From JAWXUU01 sp044426085 (GTDB taxonomy: Bacteria; Bacillota; Clostridia; Christensenellales; CAMQZB01): 64,000 nt of DNA. The translations under genes were made by a program, and so were the position numbers. Of this stretch, positions 16,541 to 24,391 are shown piece by piece. Numbering within the stretch: position 1 is the stretch's first letter; each line of letters opens with the position of its first letter. Below the pieces are notes generated by a model. It ran no database searches and was not told the origin of the DNA. It saw nothing but the letters and a program-made list of their open reading frames with translations. Location of the stretch: positions 127,666 through 191,665 of the forward strand of contig JAWXUU010000002.1 in the NCBI GenBank assembly GCA_044426085.1, in the 5' to 3' direction.

Positions 16541-17389
16541 TTAATTTTCCGTTAAATTTTTTGTCTTTTGATTTTGCAAATCAGCATCTGAATTTGTTCC
16601 CAAGATATTAATTCCTTGAACGGGAAGATAATGATCATTTCTGATTTGCTTTATTCTTATTACTTTACCTTTATATTTATACATTATATATCCCTTAGAT
16701 AACTTTCCCATTTTGGATATGCGATAAGAAAACACTTCTCCGCAAGCAACATTCACATTGGGAAACTCCACGTCGGTTTTTTCCATTGTTTGTGGCGGAG
16801 CGATTGTCTTTATGATATCGCAATATGGAATTATTTCAAGCCCATCAATTTTGTTGGTTGCATAAATTTTAAATATCAGTTTATCATCTTTTGTGCTTGC
16901 GGTGATTTTGATTGGATAAGAATATATATTCTTAAAAACAAAGTCACTGCCTTCACTTGAAACCATCGCATCAAATGATGCATCAACATATTCCGGTGAA
17001 AGACTGTGCGGGTGAACTTCTTTAACTTTCAACCCTGCTCTTATAACTGCGTTATATAGCGTTGTTGATGTTTGGCAAACGCCACCGCCAACTCCGCCAG
17101 TATAAACTCCGTTTTCAATAACCGTTGAAACCTGATAACCATTGCTTTGGGTTCTGTTTCCAACAACCTTATTGAATGATAGTGATTCGCCACTTTTCAA
17201 AACAATACCATCAAGCTTTGATGCAGATAGTCTTATATTGTGTTTTCGCTGTGGCACAGAGTATGTGAAATCAGTTGTGAAAGATGATATTTCTTGCCAA
17301 GAACTGGCATTGCAATCCATAATTATTAATGTGTTATATCCCATTAGGAAAAAAGCAAAACATAGCAAAGTGATAATGATTTTTTTCAT
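16541..17389 (-). CDS. VanW-family protein
   Basis: A 282-residue protein with an N-terminal signal/anchor helix and a VanW domain: FNKVVGNRTQSNGYQ, then GGVGGGVCQTSTTLYNAV, the most conserved VanW stretch, and VKEVHPHS. A beta-rich G5-like tail follows (IPYCDIIKTI to KGKVIRIKQIRND). VanW proteins are extracytoplasmic and widespread in Firmicutes. They were first noticed in vancomycin-resistance clusters, but their biochemical role is unclear and this copy has no resistance context. Confidence 0.88.
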   Translation of the reverse strand: MKKIIITLLCFAFFLMGYNTLIIMDCNASSWQEISSFTTDFTYSVPQRKHNIRLSASKLDGIVLKSGESLSFNKVVGNRTQSNGYQVSTVIENGVYTGGVGGGVCQTSTTLYNAVIRAGLKVKEVHPHSLSPEYVDASFDAMVSSEGSDFVFKNIYSYPIKITASTKDDKLIFKIYATNKIDGLEIIPYCDIIKTIAPPQTMEKTDVEFPNVNVACGEVFSYRISKMGKLSKGYIMYKYKGKVIRIKQIRNDHYLPVQGINILGTNSDADLQNQKTKNLTEN

Positions 17390-17481
17390 TTCTACCCTCT
17401 TTAGTGTTTTTTGCTTTTATTATTCCAATTTTAATAGTTTTCTAATTGATTTACAAGTTTATTTTTATTTTTATCTTACAT

Positions 17482-18309
17482 TTATTTTATCAAATTCCTT
17501 ATTATTTCTTCATCCATGCCCCAATCAGGTTTGCCGATTTTGGCACTTCTGCCTTCACCATGGAAATCACTTCCAACAGTTGCGATAAGATTATATTTTT
17601 TAGCCATACTGTTATAAAAGCGTATGTTTTCATAGGAATGGGTTGAATAATGAACCTCAATCCCATACAGCCCGCGATTTTTAAGAGTGCGAATAAAAGC
17701 TTCTTGATTTTTAATTTTCAATCTTCCAGGATGAGCGAGAACTGCTTTTCCGTTATATTTCAAAATTAAATCAATAATTTCTTCAGGGGTCTTTTTATGA
17801 CTAGAAACGAAGCATGGCTTTCCGTTGCCAATCCACAAATCAAATGCTTCATTAACATTTTTAACATAACCTTTTTTTGCCATAACAATTCCAATTTGAC
17901 TTCTTCCAAGAACGTGGTTGGAAAACTCCCTCATTTCTTCTATAGTCACAATGATACCATTTTCTTCTAATTTTTGCAAGATAACATCGTTTCTTTTTGC
18001 TCTGCTATCTTGAAGATATTTAATTTCATTTTGAAGATCACTGTCGTTTTCATCAAGACCATAGCCAATAATATGCACCTCACTTTCAGCCATTGAAGAA
18101 AATTCTACACCGGAAATGCCAATTATATCAGCTTTTTTACAAGCTGAAAGCATTTCTGAAACTCCTTGCATAGTGTCATGGTCGGTAAGGCTCATAACTT
18201 GAACGCCTTGTTTCACTCCTTCTAAAACAAGTTGCTCGGGGGTCAAAAAACCGTCGGAATAAATTGAATGCATGTGCATATCTGATTTATATCTTTTAAA
18301 TTTATGCAT
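17482..18309 (-). CDS. PHP-domain phosphoesterase (TrpH/RNase AM-like)
   Basis: The PHP metal-binding motifs are present: SDMHMHSIYSDG (motif I), SLTDHDTMQG (motif II), GVEF, LAHPGRL (motif III) and GSDFHGEGR (motif IV). Such proteins of about 280 residues are 3'-5' oligoribonucleases or 5'-nucleoside phosphatases of the TrpH/YciV group. The start at 18309 follows GGGGAGG and overlaps the rmuC stop by 8 nt, so translation is coupled. An in-frame ATG at 18324 lies inside the ribosome site. Confidence 0.9.
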   Translation of the reverse strand: MHKFKRYKSDMHMHSIYSDGFLTPEQLVLEGVKQGVQVMSLTDHDTMQGVSEMLSACKKADIIGISGVEFSSMAESEVHIIGYGLDENDSDLQNEIKYLQDSRAKRNDVILQKLEENGIIVTIEEMREFSNHVLGRSQIGIVMAKKGYVKNVNEAFDLWIGNGKPCFVSSHKKTPEEIIDLILKYNGKAVLAHPGRLKIKNQEAFIRTLKNRGLYGIEVHYSTHSYENIRFYNSMAKKYNLIATVGSDFHGEGRSAKIGKPDWGMDEEIIRNLIK

Positions 18310-19945
18310 CAATTTCCTCCCCATTCAGTGGCAATAAACCTTTCTCAACTGCTGCAAGCTCGCTATTTTCGCTTGTGACATCTCTTAATTTTCTTCCGAT
18401 TGTCCTAGTTCTTCTTGATGCAAGTTCTATTTGATTAGAAGCTTCGTTGATTTTCTTTTGAGTTTTATCAAGAATTTCACTAAACTTCAAGAATTCTTTT
18501 TTGAAAACAGCAAGTAAGTCATATATTTCACCACTGCGTTTTTCAATTTCAAGCGTCCTGAAGCCCATTTGCAAACTGTTTAGTATTGCACCAAGAGTAG
18601 AAGGACCTGCAATAACGATTCGCTTGTCCCTTTGCAATGATTCCACAAGTGAGCTATTTCTCAAAACCTCGGCATAAAGTCCTTCAAGTGGCAAATACAT
18701 AACAGCAAAATCAGTTGTCTTTGGCGGTTTGATATACTTTTGGGAAATTGAATTTGCCTGCACTTTTATTGCATCTTCCAATTTCTTAGACGCAAGCATA
18801 ACTGCATCCTTATCGCCGTTTTCGCTCGCAGAAATAAGTCTGTGGTAATCTTCTATTGGGAATTTGGAATCGATAGGAATTATTATTTCTTGATCTTTTC
18901 CCGGAAGCAATATGCCAAAGTCCACCCTTTCGCTACTGTTTGTGTCGACAATCGCTTGTTTGCAATATTGTTTTGGCGTCAACATTTGTGAAAGAAGGTT
19001 ATCGAGTTGAACTTCCGCCCATGTGCCACGAGTTTTAACATTTTGCAAAACATTTTTCAAGTCGCCAACGCCTTTTGTTAGGCTTTGAACATCGCCAAGA
19101 CCTTTATAAACTTGCTCTAGACTGTTGTTTATAACGTTGAAAGAGCTGTTCAAGCGCGCTTCAAGCGTTGATGTGAGTTTTTCATCAACGATGATTCTCA
19201 TTCGCTCAAGCTCTTTTTGATTTTCTTTGTTCATATACTTCAAGTTTTCATCGACATTTGATTTGAGACTGACAATAGATGAAGTTAATGTTGATTCAAG
19301 TTTTGCGATATTTTCAGATGTGCGCTGTGTTAATAGTTTAATATTTTCACCAAGACTTTGAGATAGTCCAATGATTTTTTCATCCATACTTTCAAGCCTT
19401 TCGCGCGTTGATTCCTTAGTTGACATGAGTGATTGTTTTTGTACTTCTTGAAGATTTTCAATACTTGCTTTAACAGTTTCGGTCATATTTGAGATTGAAA
19501 TCTTTTGCAATATTTCAAAAGATGCAAGTTTATCTTCAGTGGTTTTTTGCATTCTTTCGATTTGCACTGCCCATTGTTCTTTCATCCCTGCAATAGAACC
19601 TTTCATAAGTCCAAGTTCTTTTGCTGTCTCGGCATTTTGTGCTGATTGAACTTGCAATAGGTTATTAAATGCGTCAATAACGCCTGTAATTTGATTTGAT
19701 ATGCTTGCAAATTGATATTTTTGCTCTTCAATTTTGCGTTTGAGCTCTTCATGTTTCATTTCTTCAAATTTCAATATTTGCGATTCACAAAGTTCAAGTT
19801 TATTAGCAATTTCTTGATTTTGAGAAAAAAGCAATTGTGATGTTTGCTCATTTTGATTTTTGATTTTTAAAACTTCTTTGAAAAGTAAGCCGAGTGTTAT
19901 CAGCGCGATTGCTGAAATTGTTATTATTATATAATCCATATCCAT
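18302..19945 (-). CDS. rmuC: RmuC-family DNA recombination protein
   Basis: The 547-residue protein has an N-terminal membrane helix (YIIITISAIALITLGLLF), then a long coiled coil (about residues 35-290, repeated TEDKLASFE/LESTLTS patterns). The RmuC nuclease-like domain runs from about 300, with TRGTWAEVQLDNLL, DFGILLPGKDQEIIIPIDSKFP and MYLPLEGLYAEVL. RmuC limits inversion between short inverted repeats in E. coli. The PHP gene follows with a small overlap. Confidence 0.93.
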   Translation of the reverse strand: MDMDYIIITISAIALITLGLLFKEVLKIKNQNEQTSQLLFSQNQEIANKLELCESQILKFEEMKHEELKRKIEEQKYQFASISNQITGVIDAFNNLLQVQSAQNAETAKELGLMKGSIAGMKEQWAVQIERMQKTTEDKLASFEILQKISISNMTETVKASIENLQEVQKQSLMSTKESTRERLESMDEKIIGLSQSLGENIKLLTQRTSENIAKLESTLTSSIVSLKSNVDENLKYMNKENQKELERMRIIVDEKLTSTLEARLNSSFNVINNSLEQVYKGLGDVQSLTKGVGDLKNVLQNVKTRGTWAEVQLDNLLSQMLTPKQYCKQAIVDTNSSERVDFGILLPGKDQEIIIPIDSKFPIEDYHRLISASENGDKDAVMLASKKLEDAIKVQANSISQKYIKPPKTTDFAVMYLPLEGLYAEVLRNSSLVESLQRDKRIVIAGPSTLGAILNSLQMGFRTLEIEKRSGEIYDLLAVFKKEFLKFSEILDKTQKKINEASNQIELASRRTRTIGRKLRDVTSENSELAAVEKGLLPLNGEEIDA

Positions 19946-19957
19946 CCTTATATTTTA

Positions 19958-20674
19958 TTAACAGTTAATTTCAAGATGCTGAAAAATTTGTAGCTTTCTT
20001 AAAATACCGATATTATCTTTTGTTATAAATTGTTTAAATTTGTTATATTCCACCATAGCTCGCGATTTTTGAATTTGAAACACATTGTCGACATTTTCAA
20101 CAGCTGAATTCAGAGTTGATTTATCAATTTCAAATCCTAAAGTCAAGGCAAAGCGTATCATTCGATATATTCTCATACCATCAACTTTAAGCGTATCGTC
20201 AGATATTTGAACTATTTTTTTATCGTTTAAATGTTCAATTCCATTGTGATAATCAAAAATCTCGCCATTTTTATTTATGTATATTGAATTTATCGTAAAA
20301 TCCCTTCTGAAACTGTCTTGATAAGGTGTGTCCACCCTGATAACTTTAGATGGAAAATATCCTTTTTTATATTCTTCATTCCTAAAAGCAGTTATATCAA
20401 CATCATATTTTCCACTTTTAAATCGAAGTGAATGAAGTTGCTTAATATATTGTTTGCTATCTAGATTCAAGTCCTTAAACTCACCCACATCAAAATTTCC
20501 ACAAATATCAACATCTGTTGGCAAAGCACCATGCAAGATAATTGACCTTGATGCACCACCTACAAAAAACAAATCATTTTGTGCTATTTCTTTTGGCAAA
20601 TTCAGATTATTCATTATTTCGGACATTTTATTCATGAAAACAGTATAACACTTTATTATTTTGCAATCAATCAT
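19958..20674 (-). CDS. Short CCA-adding/poly(A) polymerase-like nucleotidyltransferase
   Basis: The 238-residue product has the class II nucleotidyltransferase head: FFVGGASRSIILHG (GGxxR), the catalytic DVDICG pair, a later DVDIT acidic residue, RRDFTINSIY and the neck segment DGMRIYRMIRFALTLGFEI. It ends about where the body and tail domains of CCA enzymes (usually 400-450 residues) should begin. Either it is a naturally short paralogue or a truncated one. The start is uncertain: 20674 or the ATG at 20635, neither with a strong ribosome site. Confidence 0.8.
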   Translation of the reverse strand: MIDCKIIKCYTVFMNKMSEIMNNLNLPKEIAQNDLFFVGGASRSIILHGALPTDVDICGNFDVGEFKDLNLDSKQYIKQLHSLRFKSGKYDVDITAFRNEEYKKGYFPSKVIRVDTPYQDSFRRDFTINSIYINKNGEIFDYHNGIEHLNDKKIVQISDDTLKVDGMRIYRMIRFALTLGFEIDKSTLNSAVENVDNVFQIQKSRAMVEYNKFKQFITKDNIGILRKLQIFQHLEINC

Positions 20675-20765
20675 TTTACATTATGTTTTAAAAATGATAG
20701 AATATTATTTGTTAAAAAGTAATTTGATTGTAATTTTAATATTTTTTAACTCTGGAGGTATTATT

Positions 20766-21710
20766 TTGAGAACAACTATTCACAAAATTTCAATAGATGA
20801 AGTTGAAAAACTTGCTTTTCTTGCAAGGGAAATTTGGGAAGAACATTACGGAAGCATCTTTGGCGTTGAACAAACCAATAATTTGATTGATAAACTCCAA
20901 AACATTGAAACAATAACCAACGAAATCAACAGTGGCTATGTTTATTATTTTGTGAAACTGCAAAATCGCATTGTTGGATATTGTAATTTCATTGAAATAA
21001 ACGACGAGCTATATTGCGGTAAATTATATCTTTTAAAAAATATGCGCGGTCTTGGCATTGGCAAAGAAGTTTTTGTTGCTCTTGAAAAAGAAGCTATTTT
21101 GCTAGGCAAAAAAGATATCAGGCTTTCTGTGAACTCATCAAGCGAAAGAAGCATACGCTTTTATACTACGCAAGGAATGAGAATTGAAAAGACCGAAACA
21201 AATATATTGCCTGGCGAAATCACCAGCGTTGATGTTATCATGCACAAAAGTGTCTGCCCGATTGAAAAATCAATCAAATATTTCTTTCAAGGATATAACT
21301 GCTGTCAAGCTATCGTTATGGGTTTTGCCCCATTTTTGGATATTAAAGCCGAACACATCATCACTCTAGGACTAGCTTTTGGCGGTGGATTTGCAAGAAC
21401 AAGACACGTTTGTGGAGCGATGAGTGGCATTGGAATGTATGTTTCTCACCTTCAAGGAAACACTTCACCCGAAAGCAAAGATACGGTTTACGCAGTAACT
21501 CAAGAATTGTGTGAGAAATTCAAAGAAGTCAATCACAGCTTTATTTGTTCTGAAATTCTTGAAAATGTTGATAATATAACAACCACACCAAAGAGTGATG
21601 CTAGAACTGCACAATACTATCAAGAGCGTCCTTGTGCTAAAGTTATTGAAAATGCAAGCAAGCTGTTGCTTGAACACCTTCAAAAGCTTAAATCACAAAA
21701 CAAAATTTGA
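20766..21710 (+). CDS. GNAT acetyltransferase fused to C_GCxxG_C_C redox-type domain
   Basis: Starts at TTG 20766, six nt after GGAGG. Residues 1 to about 160 are a GNAT N-acetyltransferase, with acetyl-CoA loop LKNMRGLGIGKEVF and SSERSIRFYTTQGM. The second half (about 165-314) is a C_GCxxG_C_C family domain: YFFQGYNCCQAIV, GLAFGGGFARTRHVCGAMSGIGM and later Cys in FICSEIL and RPCAKVI. Members of that family are suspected redox or metal-linked proteins. Each half is normally a separate protein, so the fusion is unusual. It is divergent from the nucleotidyltransferase gene. Confidence 0.88.
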   Translation: MRTTIHKISIDEVEKLAFLAREIWEEHYGSIFGVEQTNNLIDKLQNIETITNEINSGYVYYFVKLQNRIVGYCNFIEINDELYCGKLYLLKNMRGLGIGKEVFVALEKEAILLGKKDIRLSVNSSSERSIRFYTTQGMRIEKTETNILPGEITSVDVIMHKSVCPIEKSIKYFFQGYNCCQAIVMGFAPFLDIKAEHIITLGLAFGGGFARTRHVCGAMSGIGMYVSHLQGNTSPESKDTVYAVTQELCEKFKEVNHSFICSEILENVDNITTTPKSDARTAQYYQERPCAKVIENASKLLLEHLQKLKSQNKI

Positions 21711-21718
21711 TACAACAA

Positions 21719-21749
21719 AAAAAGTCACAATATATTTTGTGACTTTTAT
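21719..21749. terminator. Bidirectional terminator between convergent genes
   Basis: AAAGTCACAA (21721-21730) pairs with TTGTGACTTT (21737-21746), flanked by A and T runs. It sits between the plus-strand fusion gene and the minus-strand DtxR-like gene and can serve both. Confidence 0.8.
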
Positions 21750-21750
21750 T

Positions 21751-22113
21751 TTATTTGCTTAGATATTTTTGGATAACAGCAATTGTTTCATCACTGATAA
21801 CATGCTCGATTTTGCATGCATCAGCCGATGCAATCTGCTCTTCAACCCCAATGCTTATAAAAAATTTAGTCAAAAGGCCATGTTTTTCTGCAATATATTT
21901 AGCAAGTGATTCCCCTTCTTTTGATAGAATTATTTGACCACTCGATTCAACATCAAGCATGCCAGCTTCTTTCAAATTTTTTATTGCAACTGAAACGCTT
22001 GACTTTGCATATCCAAGTGCCGCCGCAATGTCAACAGCCCTGACGTTCCCCATTTTTTCTCTTAATTCATAAATTGTTTCAAGATACATCTCTCTAGATT
22101 CAAATTTTTCCAT
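21751..22113 (-). CDS. DtxR/MntR-family metal-dependent transcription regulator (short form)
   Basis: The 120-residue protein has a winged helix-turn-helix (VRAVDIAAALGYAKSSVSVAIKNLKEAGML, about residues 23-52) and the metal-binding/dimerisation region with E, C and H ligand candidates (DACKIEHVISDET). It lacks the SH3-like third domain, as MntR-type regulators do. Such proteins repress metal-uptake genes when loaded with Mn or Fe. No transporter is adjacent, so its target is unknown. It is divergent from the aromatic operon. Confidence 0.9.
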   Translation of the reverse strand: MEKFESREMYLETIYELREKMGNVRAVDIAAALGYAKSSVSVAIKNLKEAGMLDVESSGQIILSKEGESLAKYIAEKHGLLTKFFISIGVEEQIASADACKIEHVISDETIAVIQKYLSK

Positions 22114-22230
22114 AAATAAACTCCGTCAGTCTTTTTTACATATTATATAGCAAATATAATAATTTGTAAAGTGTTATTTGCAGTGTAATTTTTAGACTAA
22201 AGAATAATTAAAATTTGTTAATCATTTTTG

Positions 22231-22259
22231 TTGACATAACTGTTAAATACATGTATACT
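22231..22259 (+). promoter_or_regulatory. Consensus sigma-A promoter of the aromatic amino acid operon
   Basis: TTGACA at 22231-22236 and TATACT at 22254-22259 are separated by 17 nt. Transcription would start near 22266 and read the leader peptide (22291), the attenuator (22415) and then the DAHP synthase gene. Confidence 0.85.
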
Positions 22260-22290
22260 ACCACCAATAAGAATTTTAAGAGGAATCAAA

Positions 22291-22368
22291 ATGATTAAAT
22301 CAATGAACCTATTTGAATCTAACTTTTATTACGGCCGCTTTTATTTTAGCAGGTCTTTTTTCAGTTAG
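22291..22368 (+). CDS. Phe/Tyr-rich leader peptide of the aromatic operon
   Basis: A 25-residue ORF with a good ribosome site (AAGAGGA six nt before ATG). It contains six Phe and three Tyr, including runs FYYGRFYF and SFFS; 9 of 25 codons are the two end products of the operon, and there is no Trp. It lies directly between a consensus promoter and an intrinsic terminator. This is the layout of ribosome-mediated attenuation: scarce charged tRNA-Phe or tRNA-Tyr stalls the ribosome and lets an antiterminator form. Confidence 0.85.
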   Translation: MIKSMNLFESNFYYGRFYFSRSFFS

Positions 22369-22450
22369 GTAAATTCTTTGATATTTGTGCAATAATAGCA
22401 CGCTTGAAGCAATAACCGTACTGAAAAAAATATTCAGTACGGTTTTTTTT
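22356..22450 (+). promoter_or_regulatory. Attenuator: antiterminator and intrinsic terminator
   Basis: The terminator is a perfect 11-bp stem (ACCGTACTGAA at 22415-22425, TTCAGTACGGT at 22433-22443) followed by eight T. The end of the leader peptide gene (22356-22370, TTTTTTCAGTTAGGT) mimics the 3' arm and can pair with 22415-22429, with only two mismatches. A ribosome reaching the stop codon (22366-22368) would mask this segment and allow termination. One stalled at the earlier Phe/Tyr codons would leave it free to antiterminate. Pairing was worked out by hand. Confidence 0.85.
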
Positions 22451-22466
22451 ATGGAGGACACCAACA

Positions 22467-23486
22467 ATGATAATTAAAATTAATCAATCAGCTAATCAAA
22501 ATCAAATGGACAATCTTTTAAACTGGATTAAAGATTTGGGTCTTGCTACACACATGAGCAAAGGCGACAACGTGACTATCGTAGGTCTAGTCGGCGATAC
22601 ATCACAAGTTGATATTGGTCTTTTGAGATCACTTGATATTGTTGAATCAGTAACAAGAATTCAAGAACCATATAAAAACGCTAACAGAAAATTCCACCCA
22701 GACGATACAATCATTGATATCAGTGGTCACAAATTCGGTGGCGGTAGTTTCCAATTCATGGCAGGTCCATGCAGTATTGAAAGCTACGAACAAATGTATG
22801 AAACTGCAAAAGCTTGTAAAGCAAGCGGTGCAACAATCTTGCGTGGCGGTGCGTTCAAACCAAGAACTTCACCATATGCTTTCCAAGGTCTTGGCTCTGA
22901 AGGTCTAGAAATCATGAAAGCCGTTAAAAAAGAACTAGGTATGCCAATTATCACTGAGCTTATGAACGAAAGACATCTTCCGCTTTTCGACGATGTTGAT
23001 ATCATTCAAATCGGTGCAAGAAACATGCAAAACTTCGACCTTTTGAAAGAAGTTGGCAAAACAAATAAACCAATCCTTTTGAAACGCGGAATGTCTGCAA
23101 CTATTGAAGAATGGCTTATGAGTGCAGAATACATCATGAGTGAAGGCAATAAGGAAATCATCCTTTGTGAAAGAGGTATCAGAACATTTGAAACTGCAAC
23201 AAGAAACACACTTGACCTTTCTGCAATCCCTGTTCTAAGAGAAAAAACTCACCTTCCAATCGTTATTGACCCAAGTCATGCAACTGGTGTTTCTAGACTT
23301 GTTGAACCAATGTCTCTTGCTTCAGTTGGTGCAGGTTGTGATGGTCTTATTATTGAAGTACACAACAATCCAAGCTGTGCTCTTTGCGACGGTGCTCAAA
23401 GTTTGAAACCGGACCAATTTGACAAAATTGTAAAAGCAGTTGACGTTATGCTTCCAGTTGTTGGAAAGCAAAGAGACAACTTTTAA
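22467..23486 (+). CDS. aroF: 3-deoxy-7-phosphoheptulonate (DAHP) synthase, type I beta
   Basis: The first enzyme of the shikimate pathway: phosphoenolpyruvate plus erythrose 4-phosphate to DAHP. Residues 1-85 form a ferredoxin-like regulatory domain like that of Thermotoga-type I-beta enzymes, which confers Tyr/Phe feedback control. The barrel starts at FQFMAGPCSIES and has RGGAFKPRTSPYAFQGLG, ILLKRGMSATIEEWL, ERGIRTFET and IDPSHATG. The GGAGG site overlaps the end of the attenuator. The gene starts 17 nt after the terminator T-run, so every transcript must pass it. Confidence 0.95.
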   Translation: MIIKINQSANQNQMDNLLNWIKDLGLATHMSKGDNVTIVGLVGDTSQVDIGLLRSLDIVESVTRIQEPYKNANRKFHPDDTIIDISGHKFGGGSFQFMAGPCSIESYEQMYETAKACKASGATILRGGAFKPRTSPYAFQGLGSEGLEIMKAVKKELGMPIITELMNERHLPLFDDVDIIQIGARNMQNFDLLKEVGKTNKPILLKRGMSATIEEWLMSAEYIMSEGNKEIILCERGIRTFETATRNTLDLSAIPVLREKTHLPIVIDPSHATGVSRLVEPMSLASVGAGCDGLIIEVHNNPSCALCDGAQSLKPDQFDKIVKAVDVMLPVVGKQRDNF

Positions 23487-23503
23487 TTTAAAACAGGATT
23501 AAT

Positions 23504-24376
23504 ATGAATATAGGAATTATTGGGCTTGGTCTTATTGGTGGATCTATTGGTATGGCTACCCACAAAAAAACTGAACACGTAGTTTTTGGCAGAGATATTG
23601 ATGAAAATGCAGTGAACACTGCCCTACATAAAAACGCAATTGATTTTAAGCTTACAGATAGCGATTTTGAAAAGCTTAACTTGCTTGTGCTTGCAGTTTT
23701 TCCACACACGGCATGCGAACTTTTGAATGAAGTGTTACCAAAACTTTCAAAAGGCGCAATCGTCTGTGATATTTGCGGTATTAAAGAGAATATCATATCT
23801 GCGTTTGAAAGTGCATCAAAAGAATATAAAGATATTCGTTTTGTTGGTACTCACCCAATGGCAGGAAGAGAATATTCTGGTGTCGAATACGCCTTGACAA
23901 CACTGTTTGACAATGCATTTGGCATTATCACGCCTGTTTGTGGCGATATTGCAACAGCAAAAATAATCGAGGAATACTTTTATGAAATTGGCTTTATTGG
24001 CTGTGTTTATGCCGATTCTCTGCGTCATGACCAAATGATAGCATACACTTCTCAGCTAGCTCATATAGTTTCTTCATGCTATGTCAAAAATCCGCTGTCT
24101 GAAAATCATGTAGGATTTTCAGCTGGCAGTTTTCAAGATATGACACGCGTTGCAAGGTTGAATCCTGAAATGTGGACTGAATTGTTTATGCAAAACACCA
24201 CTGCCCTTGCATCACATGTTGATTTGATTGTTGAAAAACTACAAGATTTCAGCGTGGCACTGAAAAAATCAGATTCAAACGAAATATACAACTTGCTATC
24301 TGAAGGGACTAAAGCTAAGGAACTTGCAGATAACAACTTTGCAAATCACTGCGAAAATATGAGAAAAAATATTTAG
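23504..24376 (+). CDS. tyrA: Prephenate dehydrogenase
   Basis: The 290-residue NAD(P)-dependent enzyme converts prephenate to 4-hydroxyphenylpyruvate, the step towards tyrosine. It has the Rossmann motif GIIGLGLIGGSIG at the N-terminus, FVGTHPMAGREYSG and the helical domain with HDQMIAYTSQLAHIVS (catalytic His in THPMAG). There is no C-terminal ACT domain, so feedback is probably exerted elsewhere, for instance by the leader peptide. It follows aroF by 17 nt. Confidence 0.93.
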   Translation: MNIGIIGLGLIGGSIGMATHKKTEHVVFGRDIDENAVNTALHKNAIDFKLTDSDFEKLNLLVLAVFPHTACELLNEVLPKLSKGAIVCDICGIKENIISAFESASKEYKDIRFVGTHPMAGREYSGVEYALTTLFDNAFGIITPVCGDIATAKIIEEYFYEIGFIGCVYADSLRHDQMIAYTSQLAHIVSSCYVKNPLSENHVGFSAGSFQDMTRVARLNPEMWTELFMQNTTALASHVDLIVEKLQDFSVALKKSDSNEIYNLLSEGTKAKELADNNFANHCENMRKNI

Positions 24377-24391
24377 GTATAGGAATAAAAA

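Noticed and set aside
16541..17389. Vancomycin resistance gene
   Set aside because: VanW-domain proteins are common in Firmicutes and no van ligase, dehydrogenase or sensor genes accompany it.
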